Assembly: GCA_003001975.1 (NCBI GenBank)
Contig: PVUG01000004.1
Coordinates: 124,001-188,000, forward strand
Direction of reading: 5' to 3'
From: Martelella mediterranea
Lineage (GTDB): Bacteria; Pseudomonadota; Alphaproteobacteria; Rhizobiales; Rhizobiaceae
DNA: 64,000 nt
Positions within the stretch are counted from its first letter, which is position 1. Each line of letters begins with the position of its first letter. The translations under genes were made by a program, and so were the position numbers. A model generated the notes under the pieces. It was not told the DNA's origin, ran no database searches, and saw only the letters and a list, made by a program, of their open reading frames with translations. Below are positions 18,064-27,554 of the stretch, one piece after another.

Positions 18064-18615
18064 ATGATGACACGACGGCCAGAGCGCCTTCTCAGTTCCG
18101 CCATCTTCGCTGCCGCCCTGATTGCGGCAACGCCCTTCGGCGCGGCGGCCGAAAGCGACGACAGCGCCTTTTTCCGGCAGGTTGCGGGAAAATGGTCCGG
18201 CCACGGCAAAATCGTCGAGGGCAAGATGAAGGGGACGCGCTTCCGCTGCAAGCTCGATGGATTGCCGATCGAGGGCGAACATCAAGGCTTCAAGCTCGAC
18301 GGAAAATGCCGCGCAGGACTGTTTTCCCATCCGATGACAGCCGTCTTCATTCGCGAAGACGACGGCTATCGCGGGCACTTTCTCGATGGCGAGGATGGCG
18401 ACGGCCTGGCGGTTACCGGTGGATCGGTCGAAGACGGCCGTGCGGTGATCGCGCTCAGGCGCAAGGATGTCGAAGGCGCGCTGGTCACCAGTCTGGTCGG
18501 CGCCGAAGACCTCGACATCACCCTGCTGATCAAGGGTGGCACGCGCTATGTGCCGGTGATCGGGCTGTCTTTGAAGCGGCAGACGGACCCGCTATCCGTC
18601 GGCGCGGTCAAATAG
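18064..18615 (+). CDS. Hypothetical exported protein
   Basis: A 183-residue protein with a clear signal peptide (basic MMTRRPERLL then hydrophobic SSAIFAAALIAATP, cleavage likely after GAAA). The mature part contains two cysteines (in RFRCKLDG and DGKCRAG) that could form a disulfide. It has repeated short beta-like stretches (FRQVAGKWSGHGKIV, GYRGHFLDGEDGDGLAVTGG), suggesting a small beta-barrel or lipocalin-like fold. I do not recognise a family with known function. The ATG at 18064 is followed directly by another; a TTG at 18049 is unlikely. It is convergent with folK, only 6 bases apart. Confidence 0.75.
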   Translation: MMTRRPERLLSSAIFAAALIAATPFGAAAESDDSAFFRQVAGKWSGHGKIVEGKMKGTRFRCKLDGLPIEGEHQGFKLDGKCRAGLFSHPMTAVFIREDDGYRGHFLDGEDGDGLAVTGGSVEDGRAVIALRRKDVEGALVTSLVGAEDLDITLLIKGGTRYVPVIGLSLKRQTDPLSVGAVK

Positions 18616-18621
18616 CGCCTT

Positions 18622-19134
18622 TCAGCTTTTCCACCACGCACCGTCATCGCTTGCGGGGCTGATATCTGCGGTATCCACGTCGTCCAGCCAGTCGGAAACC
18701 TTTCGCCCGCCAACGACCAGATCCGGCGCGATCTCCGACAGCGGCACGAGCACAAAGCCGCGTTCGCTCATGCGCGGATGCGGAACGGTGAGAAGCGCGC
18801 TTTCCTGCGTCAGATTTCCAAAGGTGAGAATATCGATATCGATGAGGCGCGGGCCCCAGCGCTGGTCGCGAACCCGTTTCAGGCGCTTTTCGATATCAAG
18901 GCAAAACCGCATCAGGTCTTCCGCCGGCCGCTCCGTTTCGATCAGGGCACAGCAATTGACGAATGGCGGCTGGGCAACAGGGCCCCAGGGCGGCGTGCGA
19001 TAGAGCCTTGAAACCGCCACGACCTGTGTCTGAGGGTCCGCGTCGAGCATGGCCAGCGCCCGCGCCATGGCCTCTGCCGGCTCTCCCAGATTGCCGCCAA
19101 GGCCGAGTGCTGCCCTCACCTGTTCAGCGGACAT
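18622..19134 (-). CDS. folK: 2-amino-4-hydroxy-6-hydroxymethyldihydropteridine pyrophosphokinase
   Basis: A 170-residue cytoplasmic enzyme that transfers pyrophosphate from ATP to 6-hydroxymethyl-dihydropterin in folate synthesis. Diagnostic features are the start ALGLGGNLGEP, SRLYRTPPWG, and the HPPK signature RWGPRLIDIDILTF with its metal-binding DxD, then PHPRMSERGFVLVPL. I start at MSAEQVRAAL (19134); the frame is open upstream but would run through folB. Its start lies inside the end of folB (11-base overlap). It is the last gene of folP-folB-folK. Confidence 0.95.
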   Translation of the reverse strand: MSAEQVRAALGLGGNLGEPAEAMARALAMLDADPQTQVVAVSRLYRTPPWGPVAQPPFVNCCALIETERPAEDLMRFCLDIEKRLKRVRDQRWGPRLIDIDILTFGNLTQESALLTVPHPRMSERGFVLVPLSEIAPDLVVGGRKVSDWLDDVDTADISPASDDGAWWKS

Positions 19135-19495
19135 TGTAATCCACCCTCGCCTCGGCATGGTCGAGCAGGCCGGGCACCGGAGCCGAAGGCTTGCGCACGG
19201 CCACCTCGATCCGCCCGATTGCATCGTAATGCCGCGAAACCGAAACGGCGATGGCGTGCGCCAGCGCTTCGATCAGCTTAAAGCGGCGTCCGGTCACCAC
19301 GTCGCTGATCAGCCGGTACACCTCGCCGTAATCGACGGCATCGGAAAAATCGTCATGCAGCAGAGCCGCCTCGTCGTCGATATGCATGGTGATATCGATA
19401 TAGAAGCGCTGGCCGAGCCGCTCTTCCTCCTCCATCACGCCATGGGTGGAGAAGAAGGCGCAGTTCTTCAGTGTAATGGTATAGCGGCCGCTCAT
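19124..19495 (-). CDS. folB: Dihydroneopterin aldolase
   Basis: A 123-residue enzyme converting 7,8-dihydroneopterin to 6-hydroxymethyl-dihydropterin. Conserved elements are ITLKNCAFFSTHGVMEEEERLGQRFYID (with the Glu that contacts the pterin), DAVDYGEVYRLI, and KLIEALAHAIA. Its start overlaps the folP stop by 4 bases (ATGA), and its stop overlaps the folK start by 11 bases, so the three proteins are made from one tightly coupled message. Confidence 0.95.
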   Translation of the reverse strand: MSGRYTITLKNCAFFSTHGVMEEEERLGQRFYIDITMHIDDEAALLHDDFSDAVDYGEVYRLISDVVTGRRFKLIEALAHAIAVSVSRHYDAIGRIEVAVRKPSAPVPGLLDHAEARVDYNVR

Positions 19496-20364
19496 GACAG
19501 ATCTCCGTAGCGCCGCGCGATCATGGCATCAGCGAATGCAAGTGCCGCGCGGCTGGCACCGACATTGTGAACGCGGAAGATCGCGCCGCCGGCAAGGCGC
19601 GTCAGCGTGGTGGTCGCCGCTGTTGCGAAATCGCGGGTCAGATTGTCCTCGCCGCCGCCAACCGCGCCGACAAAGCGTTTGCGCGATGTGCCGACCAGAA
19701 TCGGCAGATCGAACACCTGCAGCGCATCCATATGCGCCATGATGGCGAGGTTGTCATCCACGCCCTTGCCGAAGCCGAAACCGGGATCGATCGCCAGCTG
19801 CGTTTGCTTGATACCGGCGGCACGCGCCGCACCGAGCGCTTCTTCCAGAAAGAGCAGCTGATCGGCCACCGGATCGGCAAGCGTGTCGCGGCCACGGCTG
19901 GTGTGCATGAGGCAATAGCCAGCGCCCGTTTCGGCGGCGACTTTCAGAATGTCCGGTTCGCCCGTCCCGCCGGTGACGTCATTGATGATGTGGGCGCCGG
20001 CGTTAACGGCAAGGCGCGCGGTCTCGGCGCGATAGGTGTCGACGGAAAGAAGCGCGTCGGTCTTTTCGGCCAGCGCCACAATCACCGGCAGCACCCGCTC
20101 CTGCTCCGCCTCGGGCGAAACCGGCGATGCGCCGGGGCGCGTCGATTCACCGCCGATATCGAGAATGCCGGCCCCGGCGGCAATGGCTGCGCCGGCGTAA
20201 TCGACGACGGCGGCGGTATCGGCAAACTGTCCGCCATCCGAAAAGGAATCCGGCGTCACATTGATGATCGCCATCAGCACCCCGGCAGGGCCGAGCGTGA
20301 GTGTCCGTCCGTGCGCGCAGTCAAGCACGCGCTGCCTGAAACAGCATTTTGTGGCTGACGTCAT
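19492..20364 (-). CDS. folP: Dihydropteroate synthase
   Basis: A 290-residue TIM-barrel enzyme that joins 6-hydroxymethyl-dihydropterin pyrophosphate with p-aminobenzoate; it is the sulfonamide target. Signatures are MAIINVTPDSFSDGG, DIGGESTRPGA, SVDTYRAETA, NDVTGG, DPGFGFGKG and VGTSRKRF. GGGGAAA lies upstream of the ATG at 20364. First gene of the folP-folB-folK operon; the ferredoxin gene upstream ends 62 bases before it on the same strand, so it may be included in the transcript. Confidence 0.96.
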   Translation of the reverse strand: MTSATKCCFRQRVLDCAHGRTLTLGPAGVLMAIINVTPDSFSDGGQFADTAAVVDYAGAAIAAGAGILDIGGESTRPGASPVSPEAEQERVLPVIVALAEKTDALLSVDTYRAETARLAVNAGAHIINDVTGGTGEPDILKVAAETGAGYCLMHTSRGRDTLADPVADQLLFLEEALGAARAAGIKQTQLAIDPGFGFGKGVDDNLAIMAHMDALQVFDLPILVGTSRKRFVGAVGGGEDNLTRDFATAATTTLTRLAGGAIFRVHNVGASRAALAFADAMIARRYGDLS

Positions 20365-20425
20365 CGGCGGCTTTCCCCTTTTCGTGATTTGCCTGCCGCT
20401 TGCCTGCAGGGCCAGTGTCTGTCCG

Positions 20426-20746
20426 TCAGCCCTGTTCGTCCGGCACGCGCACCGTCAGTCCGTCGAATTCGGCGCACATGTTGATCTGACAGGACAGCCG
20501 CGAATTGGCGCGGGGATCGATGGCGAAATCGAGCATGTCTTCTTCCATCGGCTCGGGTTCGCCAACCTTTTCGATCCAGGCTTCATCGACATAGACATGA
20601 CAGGTTGCGCAGGCACATGCGCCGCCGCATTCGGCAACAATTCCGGGCACACCGTTGCGCACGGCATTTTCCATGACAGTGGACCCGTCTTCCACCTCAA
20701 GGTTATAAACGGTGTCATCATTGCCGATGAATGTCAGTTTAAGCAT
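20426..20746 (-). CDS. 2Fe-2S ferredoxin (adrenodoxin type)
   Basis: A 106-residue electron carrier. The cluster cysteines are in ECGGACACATCHVY (C-x5-C-x2-C) and a fourth in RLSCQINM, as in vertebrate-type/adrenodoxin-like ferredoxins used in bacteria for cytochrome P450 or iron-sulfur assembly. The acidic patch PEPMEEDMLDFA matches the partner-binding helix of that family. It is not within the suf operon but could supply electrons to it; that is inference. It lies upstream of folP on the same strand and faces away from the giant coiled-coil gene. Confidence 0.93.
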   Translation of the reverse strand: MLKLTFIGNDDTVYNLEVEDGSTVMENAVRNGVPGIVAECGGACACATCHVYVDEAWIEKVGEPEPMEEDMLDFAIDPRANSRLSCQINMCAEFDGLTVRVPDEQG

Positions 20747-21293
20747 GTCGTGAACCTGTGTATCAAATGCCGGACGGCGGCGAGCTTCAACGGTTCTTCC
20801 TCCATAACGCAGGCACAGTCAACATATGCCGCCCGCGGCCCTTCCGCCCTGCAGCGGGCACGGCAAAAATACCGGCGGAAAGATCGCGATCATTGTGGAA
20901 AGCCTCAGAAAAGGCGCATTATGGTTAATATTTGCTAAATGACGGAATTTGATCGCTTTTTGCGGCTCCCGACAATGCCATTTGCGCGTCGATCCCATTT
21001 TCGGCGCAATCTGGAAGACGGGATAATGTTGTGCGGCTATAGCGAATGTGCGATTGAAAACGGGGGTAATCCCTTGAAATAGAAGACATTTGCCTGTCTT
21101 TTACTGCCTTTCCCGGACGCGGAAGGCTTTGATGGCAAGGCATTTGGCGGCTGTTTCGAACCTGTGTGCCGGAGATATGATTGCGTGCCCTGCAAGGGCC
21201 GTGACGTTTTCCGGTTTGGAAGTTTCGGGTCATCTATGCGCCTCAGCGAACGGCGAGGCGCAGAAGACGGCCCATGTGTCACGAGGCGTATCC
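20747..21293. other. Divergent intergenic region ferredoxin / giant coiled-coil gene
   Basis: 547 bases between divergent starts. The frame of the giant gene stays open upstream to 21090, with a possible ATG at 21132 behind GGAAGG, so up to 54 extra codons may be real. TTAATATTTGCTAAA at 20935-20949 is a CtrA box with one mismatch in the second half. No other gene or RNA is apparent. Confidence 0.4.
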
Positions 21294-24200
21294 ATGGCGA
21301 AACAATCTGGCGGCTCTTCGCTCGACGATCAGGCACTTCACGCGCTTGAAGATGCACTGTCTTCCGGTGCGGCGGAAACCGGCACTGACGCCGGGACGGC
21401 GCGCAAGGACACCACGACCGGGCGCGCGGACGAAAAGGCTACCCGCCCCCAGGAAGACCGTGCCAGCGCCCCGCGCCCGAAATCGCCCGCCTTCCGGCCT
21501 GCCAATGATCCGGGCATGCTGTCGACACAGCGCGTGCTGCGGGCCTTCGAGCGCCGTTCGACCGTCAAGGCCCTGCGCAACTCCACCATCATGTCTGCCG
21601 GCTGGCTGGCGCTCGGCGTTACCGGCACGCTAGTCGCCTTCGGCAGCCGCATCTTCAATGCCTCCTCCTTTGCCGACATTCTGAATATCGACGGCATCGG
21701 CCTTGCCGCCGCCCTCACCGTCGCGCCGATCTTCGTATTCTACGCCTTCAACATCATGCTGGCGCGCGCACGCGACATGCAGGATGCCGCCCGCTCGATG
21801 GCGGAAGTGGCGCTGCGCCTTTCCGATCCGGACGAAAATGCCGCCCAGCAGGTCCGCAATGTCAGCCAGGCCGTGCGCCGCGAAGTCTATGCCATGAACG
21901 AGGGCATCGAGCGCACCATCGCCCGCGCTTCCGAGCTTGAAAACCTCGTCCATTCCGAAGTCAACGCGCTGGAACGCAGCTACGCCGACAATGAAATGCG
22001 TATCCGCAATCTGGTGCAGGAACTGACGGCCGAACGTGAAGCCGTGGTCAATCACGCCGCACGTCTGAGAACCTCGATCCTGGGAACCAACGACCAGCTC
22101 AAGGGCGAAATCGGCACGGTCATGGACGAACTCACGCGCAAGGTGACGACGGCCGGTGACGGCGTTGCCGAAATGCTGGAAACCCGCGCAGCCATGATCG
22201 ACGAAAACACCGCCCGGGCGGTATCGACGATCGGGGAGCTTCTGGAAGACCGTTCCAACACGCTCACAACCGCGTTCGACCAGAGCTATGGCCAGCTTTC
22301 CGACCTGTTCGACAAGCGTTTCAACGATCTGTCGCAGAAATTCGATGAACGCGGCCGCACGCTGATCGACGATTTCCACACCAGCGCCACCGCACTCAAC
22401 GACGAGACCGAGCAGCTGACTTCCGCCCTGACCAAGCACGGCAGCGAGCTTGAGGAAATCCTCGACAAGCGCACCGAAACCCTGCGCGAAGTTGCCAAAA
22501 ACAGCGAAACGGCGATGAATGCTGCGCTGGAACGGGTGGTCGGCGGCCTTTCGGCCACGCTCAGCGAAAGCCAGGCCCGTTTCAACCAGCAGATCAACGA
22601 AACCGACGCGGAAATCGCCCGGCAGGTCGAGGAGCGCGGCCAGTATGTCGATCAGCGTCTCGACGCCACCATTGCCCGCCTTGGAACCGAACTCGACAGC
22701 AAGCTCGATACCTTCACCAGCGCCTTTGAAGAAAGCAGCGGGGCGATGGAAGGCCGGATCGACAACACGCTCAGCCGCTTCAACCAGACCTTCTCCGAAG
22801 GCGAGGCAAGTATCGGCACCATGCTTTCGCATGCATCCGAACGCATCCAAGACCGGATGAACGACCACACTCTGGCGCTGGCGACAACGCTTTCGGCCGG
22901 GACGGACATGCTCGGCGACACCCTCAAGACGCATGCGCAGGAAATCGGCGACACCATCGGAGCCGAACATGCCGGTCTCGAAAAGGTCTTCTCCGATGCG
23001 GCCGGACGACTGGACGAAAAGCTCACGCGCTTCAACCAGCAGATCGCCGACGGCGAGGCCAACATCAACGCCGTGCTGACGGAATCCGGCGAGCGGCTGA
23101 ACGAGCGCATGAATGATCAGGCGATCATGCTGACCACGACGCTTTCGGCCAGCGAGGAATCCTTCGCGATGTCGCTGGAAAGCCATGCGTCGCAGATCGA
23201 AAACCACATGCGCGAAGGCACCGAGCGCCTCAGCGGAACGCTGAGCGATGCGTCGAGCCGTCTGGATGTGCAGCTCGGCACGTTCAACGAACGCGTGGGA
23301 AGCGGCGAAAACGGCATTGCCACCCTGCTCGACAGTGCGTCTGAACGCCTGCAGGAACGCATGAACGACCATGCGGCCGCTCTGACCGCCACGCTGTCGA
23401 TCAGCGAGGACACGTTCGGACAGACCCTCGACGCGCATTCCGCCAGGCTGGAAGAAACGCTCAAGACCGGCCATGACCGCCTCGACGGTTCGCTCTCGGG
23501 TGCATCCGAACGGCTTGACGCCCAGCTTCAGCGCTTCAATGCGCAGGTCGGTGACGGTGAAAACGGCATCAGCGCCGCGATTTCGGCGGCCTCCGAGCGG
23601 CTTGGCGAACAGATGAACGAGCAGACGATGATGCTCGCCACCACGCTTTCGGTCGCTGAAGACACCTTCGGACAAACGATCGACGCGCGTTCGGCAAAAC
23701 TGGAAGAAGCGCTGAAGAACGGCCAGGGCCGGCTCGACGATGCGCTCTCCGAGGCGACCGGCCACATCGACCAGCAGCTGGGACACTTCACCTCGCGGCT
23801 TGGCGAGACGGAAGAAGGCATCACCTCTGCCCTTTCGGGTGCAAGCACACGCCTCGAAGCGCAGCTTACCGAGAAAACCGAGCGGCTTTCGGATACGCTG
23901 TCATCGGCGCGCTCCGCGTTCGAGCAGACCTTCGACCAGCACGAGCAGCGCCTCGGCAACACCGTCGAACAGGGGCATGAACGCTTTGCCGCGACACTCG
24001 ATGGCGCCGGCCAGCGCGTCGATGCCTCGTTCAACAGCGCCACCGAACGTCTCGACGAGCGCCTGAACGACCATGCCATCATGCTGGCGACCACACTGGC
24101 GACCAGCGAGGAAAGCCTCGGCCAGACGATCGATTCCTCTTCGACGCGCCTTTCCGAAGCGCTCCTTGACGGGCAGAACCGTCTTTCCGGTTCCTATGAA

Positions 24201-27200
24201 CAGGCCGCCGCGCGGCTGCAGGACACGATCATCGAGCAGACCGGCGCATTCGAAAGCCGGATTGGCGAAATCGATGGCCGCATCGCCCAGACCTTTGCCG
24301 ACCGTGAAGCCGGTATCCGCAGCGCTTACGAAGATGGCCAGATCCGTCTCGACGACAGCCTGCGCGAGGGAACAGGGCAGCTTGAAAATGCGCTGAAACA
24401 GGCAAGCGCCAGCATTTCCGAAACCCTATCCGACGAAACCACCAGCATTTCGGCCACGCTGGCCGCATCGTCCAGCCTGCTGGAAATGTCGCTGGAGGGC
24501 CGTGAAACCGCCCTGCGCGAAACCATCGACAAGGCCGGCATGGCACTTGAAGGCCGGCTGCGCAGTTCCGCCGGCGCGATTGCCGAAAAGGTTTCAGCCG
24601 CCGCCGGTCTGATCACGCAATCGGCCGAGACGATGACCGATCGCGTCGAGACCTCCTTCGGCGTGCTTGGTGAAAGCCTCGACAAACACAGCCAGACCGT
24701 GGAAACCGGCGCCTTCCGGATCGAGGGACTCGTCGATCAGGCCGGTCACCGCCTGGACAAGGCGCTCAACGATCACGCTGCGGCCATCGAGAACACCGGC
24801 GGGGCCGTCGAAAGCCGCCTCACCTCCTCGCTGTCGCACCATATCGAACGGCTGGCAGAAACCGGCGAGAGCACACGGGCACGGCTGGAATCCACCTTTG
24901 CGGACCAGAATGCCGGCTTTGAACGCGCCGCACACGAAGCATCGGAGAAACTTGCCGCTTCATCGGAGGCTATGCACAGCCGGATCAACGAAACGCTGAG
25001 CGAAAATTCCAGGCGCATCGAGCAGGCGGGCGAATCGGTCACAAACAGCCTCCATGAAACCCTGCTGACCCATGAAAACGCCTTCATGCTGGCCGGCACG
25101 CAGATCGATGAGCGCCTTGGCGGCATGCTCGACGAAAAGGCCCGCCTGATCGAAACGGCAAGCGACGCAGCCTCCAACCGGCTGGGCGAAACCCTTGACG
25201 CCCGCCGCAATGCCATTGCCGAAACCCTCGGCAAGGGACAGGAGCACATCGAAAACCGGTTCTCGAGCCTCGAGGGCGCGCTGGACCAGGGTCTCGTCAA
25301 TATCAGCGACACCATGGACCGCCGCACGGCCGAGCTTGCCGGACGGATCCGCGACACGGTTTCCGAAACATCCGCAGATATGGATCGCAACGCCGAAGAC
25401 GCCCGTCTCAAGCTGGAACAGGCCGGACAGAACTTCACCGAGCAGGTTTCCGGCGCTGTCGCCAATGCGCGTCAGGGCATGGAAAGCTCCGCCCACGAAA
25501 TCTTCGACCGTGCCCGCCAGATGCAGGCCGAACTGGCCAATCAGGCAGCCGTCGTCAGCGAACACGCATCGGAAAACAGCACGCGCATTTCCGAGGTCCT
25601 GTCGGCAACCAGCGCCCGGATCGACAACCAGGTCGAGACCATCCGCCGGACCATGAGCGATGCCGAACAGCTGCTGGCCGAACGTGGCGAGCGCCTCAAC
25701 AGCGGCATCGCCGGCACGGCCAGCATGCTGTCCGAGCGTCTTGGCGAATCCGAACAGTCGATGACGGAACGGGCACAGTCCCTGCGCGACAGCCTCGGCG
25801 CCCAGATGAAGGCGCTGGAGGAAACGCTGGGAACCGTCGATCGTGTTCTGGCCGCACGCAGCGATGCGGTCGGCAGTGCGCTGGACGAACGGGCCCGGGA
25901 CATGAATTCGATGCTCGCCGGCCATACCACCGAACTCAGCAGCCTGATCGAGGAAAAGGCAAGGCCGCTGATCGAAAGCTACGGCGAAACCGGCCGTGTG
26001 GCCGCCGAGCGCATCCGCAAGGCCTCCGAGGAAAGCAGCGAGCAGCTGCGGCAGGACGGCAACGCGCTTGCCGGCAATGTCGAAACGCTCGTCGGACACC
26101 TCAGCCAGAGCCACCAGATGCTGGCCGGCATCGTCGATCAGGCCGCCGCCCGCCTCTCGTCTGCCGACGAGCAGCTCGGCACGACAGCGGCCCGCATCAG
26201 CGAAACCGCCGAACGTTCGGCCGCATCGCTTGAAAATTCGAGCAACCTGCTCGGCAGCAAGGTCGATGCGCTTGACGGCAGTGCCGCCGGTGCGCTGGAA
26301 ACCGTTCGCGGCCTCGTCTCCCAGATCGAAAGCCATGCCGGCGTTCTCGACCGCGCCTCGAACCTGATCGAGGCTGCGCAGTCGAACCTCGCCAACACGC
26401 TTACCGAACGTCAGGAGGCGCTTGGCCTTCTCTCAAGCGGTCTGGCAGATCGCTCGCAGGAGATCGAAAAGAGCCTCCAGGCCGTCGGCGCTGCGGTTGC
26501 CGCGTCCATGGAAAAGACGGGCCAGGATGCCGAAAGCATGTCCCAGCGCGTTGCCGAAACCCTGCGCGGTTCGGTGGAAGATGCCGCCAAACGGTTCTCC
26601 GGCGCCACGCAGGACATCGAGCGGATTTCCGCCGAAATCCGCGCCGAGCTCGACAACACACGCGAAGCGGTCAAGCGCGGCATTCACGACATGCCGGAAG
26701 AGGCACGCGAAAGCGCACAGGCCATGCGCAAGGCGGTGGAAGACCAGATCCGCGCCCTGCAGGATATCTCGACCATGATCTCGGCATCGAAGTCGCAGAT
26801 TTCCGCCCCCGAGGCCCCGCGCCCTGCTCCGAAAAAGCAGGAAGAACCGGCACAGCGCCCGTTCACCAGCCCGCCTGCCGGTTCGCTCAGCGGCCCCGCG
26901 GCCGCCAGCCTGTCAGCGGCGTCGGCCGCCAGACAGCCTGCCCGCGAACCCCAGCAGCAGGCCGTGACCCGGACCGCCGCAAGCAATGCTCCAGGTGGCG
27001 AAGGCTGGATCAGCGATCTTCTGAGAGCCGCCGCACGTGAGGAAGCCGGTCAGCAGCGCGACAGCCAGAAAGCCGGCGGCTGGACCGCCCAGGCGACGGC
27101 CAGCGAGCGCAAGCCCAATCAGGTCGTCGATTCGCTGAATTCGCTTTCCGTCGATATTGCCCGGGCAATCGACCACGATGCCTCGGTCGAGCTGTGGCGG

Positions 27201-27464
27201 CGTTACCAGCAGGGCGAGCGCGATGTCTTCACCCGCCGGCTCTACACGCTGAAGGGGCAGCGCACCTTCGACGAGATCAAGGCAAAGTATGAGGGCGATC
27301 GCGAGTTCAAGACCGCTGTCGACCGCTATGTCGCCGATTTCGAGAAGCTGCTCTCCGACGTCATGCGCAAGAACCGCGACCGGACGGCCATCCAGTCCTA
27401 TCTGACGTCCGATACCGGCAAGGTCTACACCATGCTTGCCCACGCCGCCGGACGGCTGAAATAA
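21294..27464 (+). CDS. Giant membrane-anchored coiled-coil protein with tandem 84-residue repeats
   Basis: About 2056 residues. A charged N-terminal region is followed by two transmembrane helices (about 99-119 and 136-156). Some 1650 residues of almost uninterrupted helix come next, rich in Glu, Ala, Ser, Thr, Arg and Asp, of the kind often auto-annotated as kinesin-like or apolipoprotein-like. Residues 496-831 are four repeats of exactly 84 residues (each about FNxxxxxGExxI...ERMNDH...TTLS...RLD), with degenerate copies after. After a Pro/Gln-rich linker (about 1840-1900) comes a compact C-terminal domain containing SVDIARAIDHDASVELWRRY and FTRRLYTLKGQRTFDEI. The ATG at 21294 has GAGG 8 bases upstream. 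It is monocistronic. It is probably an inner-membrane scaffold reaching into the cell or periplasm; the function is unproven. Confidence 0.85.
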   Translation: MAKQSGGSSLDDQALHALEDALSSGAAETGTDAGTARKDTTTGRADEKATRPQEDRASAPRPKSPAFRPANDPGMLSTQRVLRAFERRSTVKALRNSTIMSAGWLALGVTGTLVAFGSRIFNASSFADILNIDGIGLAAALTVAPIFVFYAFNIMLARARDMQDAARSMAEVALRLSDPDENAAQQVRNVSQAVRREVYAMNEGIERTIARASELENLVHSEVNALERSYADNEMRIRNLVQELTAEREAVVNHAARLRTSILGTNDQLKGEIGTVMDELTRKVTTAGDGVAEMLETRAAMIDENTARAVSTIGELLEDRSNTLTTAFDQSYGQLSDLFDKRFNDLSQKFDERGRTLIDDFHTSATALNDETEQLTSALTKHGSELEEILDKRTETLREVAKNSETAMNAALERVVGGLSATLSESQARFNQQINETDAEIARQVEERGQYVDQRLDATIARLGTELDSKLDTFTSAFEESSGAMEGRIDNTLSRFNQTFSEGEASIGTMLSHASERIQDRMNDHTLALATTLSAGTDMLGDTLKTHAQEIGDTIGAEHAGLEKVFSDAAGRLDEKLTRFNQQIADGEANINAVLTESGERLNERMNDQAIMLTTTLSASEESFAMSLESHASQIENHMREGTERLSGTLSDASSRLDVQLGTFNERVGSGENGIATLLDSASERLQERMNDHAAALTATLSISEDTFGQTLDAHSARLEETLKTGHDRLDGSLSGASERLDAQLQRFNAQVGDGENGISAAISAASERLGEQMNEQTMMLATTLSVAEDTFGQTIDARSAKLEEALKNGQGRLDDALSEATGHIDQQLGHFTSRLGETEEGITSALSGASTRLEAQLTEKTERLSDTLSSARSAFEQTFDQHEQRLGNTVEQGHERFAATLDGAGQRVDASFNSATERLDERLNDHAIMLATTLATSEESLGQTIDSSSTRLSEALLDGQNRLSGSYEQAAARLQDTIIEQTGAFESRIGEIDGRIAQTFADREAGIRSAYEDGQIRLDDSLREGTGQLENALKQASASISETLSDETTSISATLAASSSLLEMSLEGRETALRETIDKAGMALEGRLRSSAGAIAEKVSAAAGLITQSAETMTDRVETSFGVLGESLDKHSQTVETGAFRIEGLVDQAGHRLDKALNDHAAAIENTGGAVESRLTSSLSHHIERLAETGESTRARLESTFADQNAGFERAAHEASEKLAASSEAMHSRINETLSENSRRIEQAGESVTNSLHETLLTHENAFMLAGTQIDERLGGMLDEKARLIETASDAASNRLGETLDARRNAIAETLGKGQEHIENRFSSLEGALDQGLVNISDTMDRRTAELAGRIRDTVSETSADMDRNAEDARLKLEQAGQNFTEQVSGAVANARQGMESSAHEIFDRARQMQAELANQAAVVSEHASENSTRISEVLSATSARIDNQVETIRRTMSDAEQLLAERGERLNSGIAGTASMLSERLGESEQSMTERAQSLRDSLGAQMKALEETLGTVDRVLAARSDAVGSALDERARDMNSMLAGHTTELSSLIEEKARPLIESYGETGRVAAERIRKASEESSEQLRQDGNALAGNVETLVGHLSQSHQMLAGIVDQAAARLSSADEQLGTTAARISETAERSAASLENSSNLLGSKVDALDGSAAGALETVRGLVSQIESHAGVLDRASNLIEAAQSNLANTLTERQEALGLLSSGLADRSQEIEKSLQAVGAAVAASMEKTGQDAESMSQRVAETLRGSVEDAAKRFSGATQDIERISAEIRAELDNTREAVKRGIHDMPEEARESAQAMRKAVEDQIRALQDISTMISASKSQISAPEAPRPAPKKQEEPAQRPFTSPPAGSLSGPAAASLSAASAARQPAREPQQQAVTRTAASNAPGGEGWISDLLRAAAREEAGQQRDSQKAGGWTAQATASERKPNQVVDSLNSLSVDIARAIDHDASVELWRRYQQGERDVFTRRLYTLKGQRTFDEIKAKYEGDREFKTAVDRYVADFEKLLSDVMRKNRDRTAIQSYLTSDTGKVYTMLAHAAGRLK
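22779..23786 (+). repeat. Four in-frame tandem 252-base repeats within the giant gene
   Basis: Units start at 22779, 23031, 23283 and 23535, each exactly 252 bases (84 codons) with no insertion or deletion. Each begins with a Phe codon (FNQTF, FNQQI, FNERV, FNAQV); a fifth, degenerate unit begins at 23787 (FTSRL). Conserved positions include GE near residue 8-9, SERL near 20-23, MND/MNE near 27-29 and TTLS/TATLS near 35-39. Protein similarity is clear, while the DNA has diverged, so the duplication is old and length is under selection. Confidence 0.9.
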
Positions 27465-27494
27465 GCGCATTCGGCAACGCATATACGGATATGG

Positions 27495-27527
27495 AAAGGG
27501 GCGACCTCCAGCGGGCCGCCCTTTTTT
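27495..27527 (+). terminator. Rho-independent terminator after the giant gene
   Basis: GGGGCG-ACC pairs with GG-CCGCCC across TCCAGC and is followed by TTTTTTG, 30 bases after the stop codon. Confidence 0.85.
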
Positions 27528-27554
27528 GTTGATGAAGTTTCCACAGGCATTTCC

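Noticed and set aside
20935-20949. CtrA site in front of the giant gene (TTAA-N7-TAAA)
   Set aside because: One mismatch in the second half and in AT-rich local sequence; not listed as a feature, only mentioned.
21090-21293. N-terminal extension of the giant protein
   Set aside because: Begins at TTG without a ribosome-binding site; the extension does not look like a signal or conserved region. The ATG at 21132 remains possible.
21630-26336. Long minus-strand open frames (718 and 458 codons) opposite the giant gene
   Set aside because: They follow from the biased codon usage and repeats of the coiled-coil gene; no ribosome-binding sites or domains.
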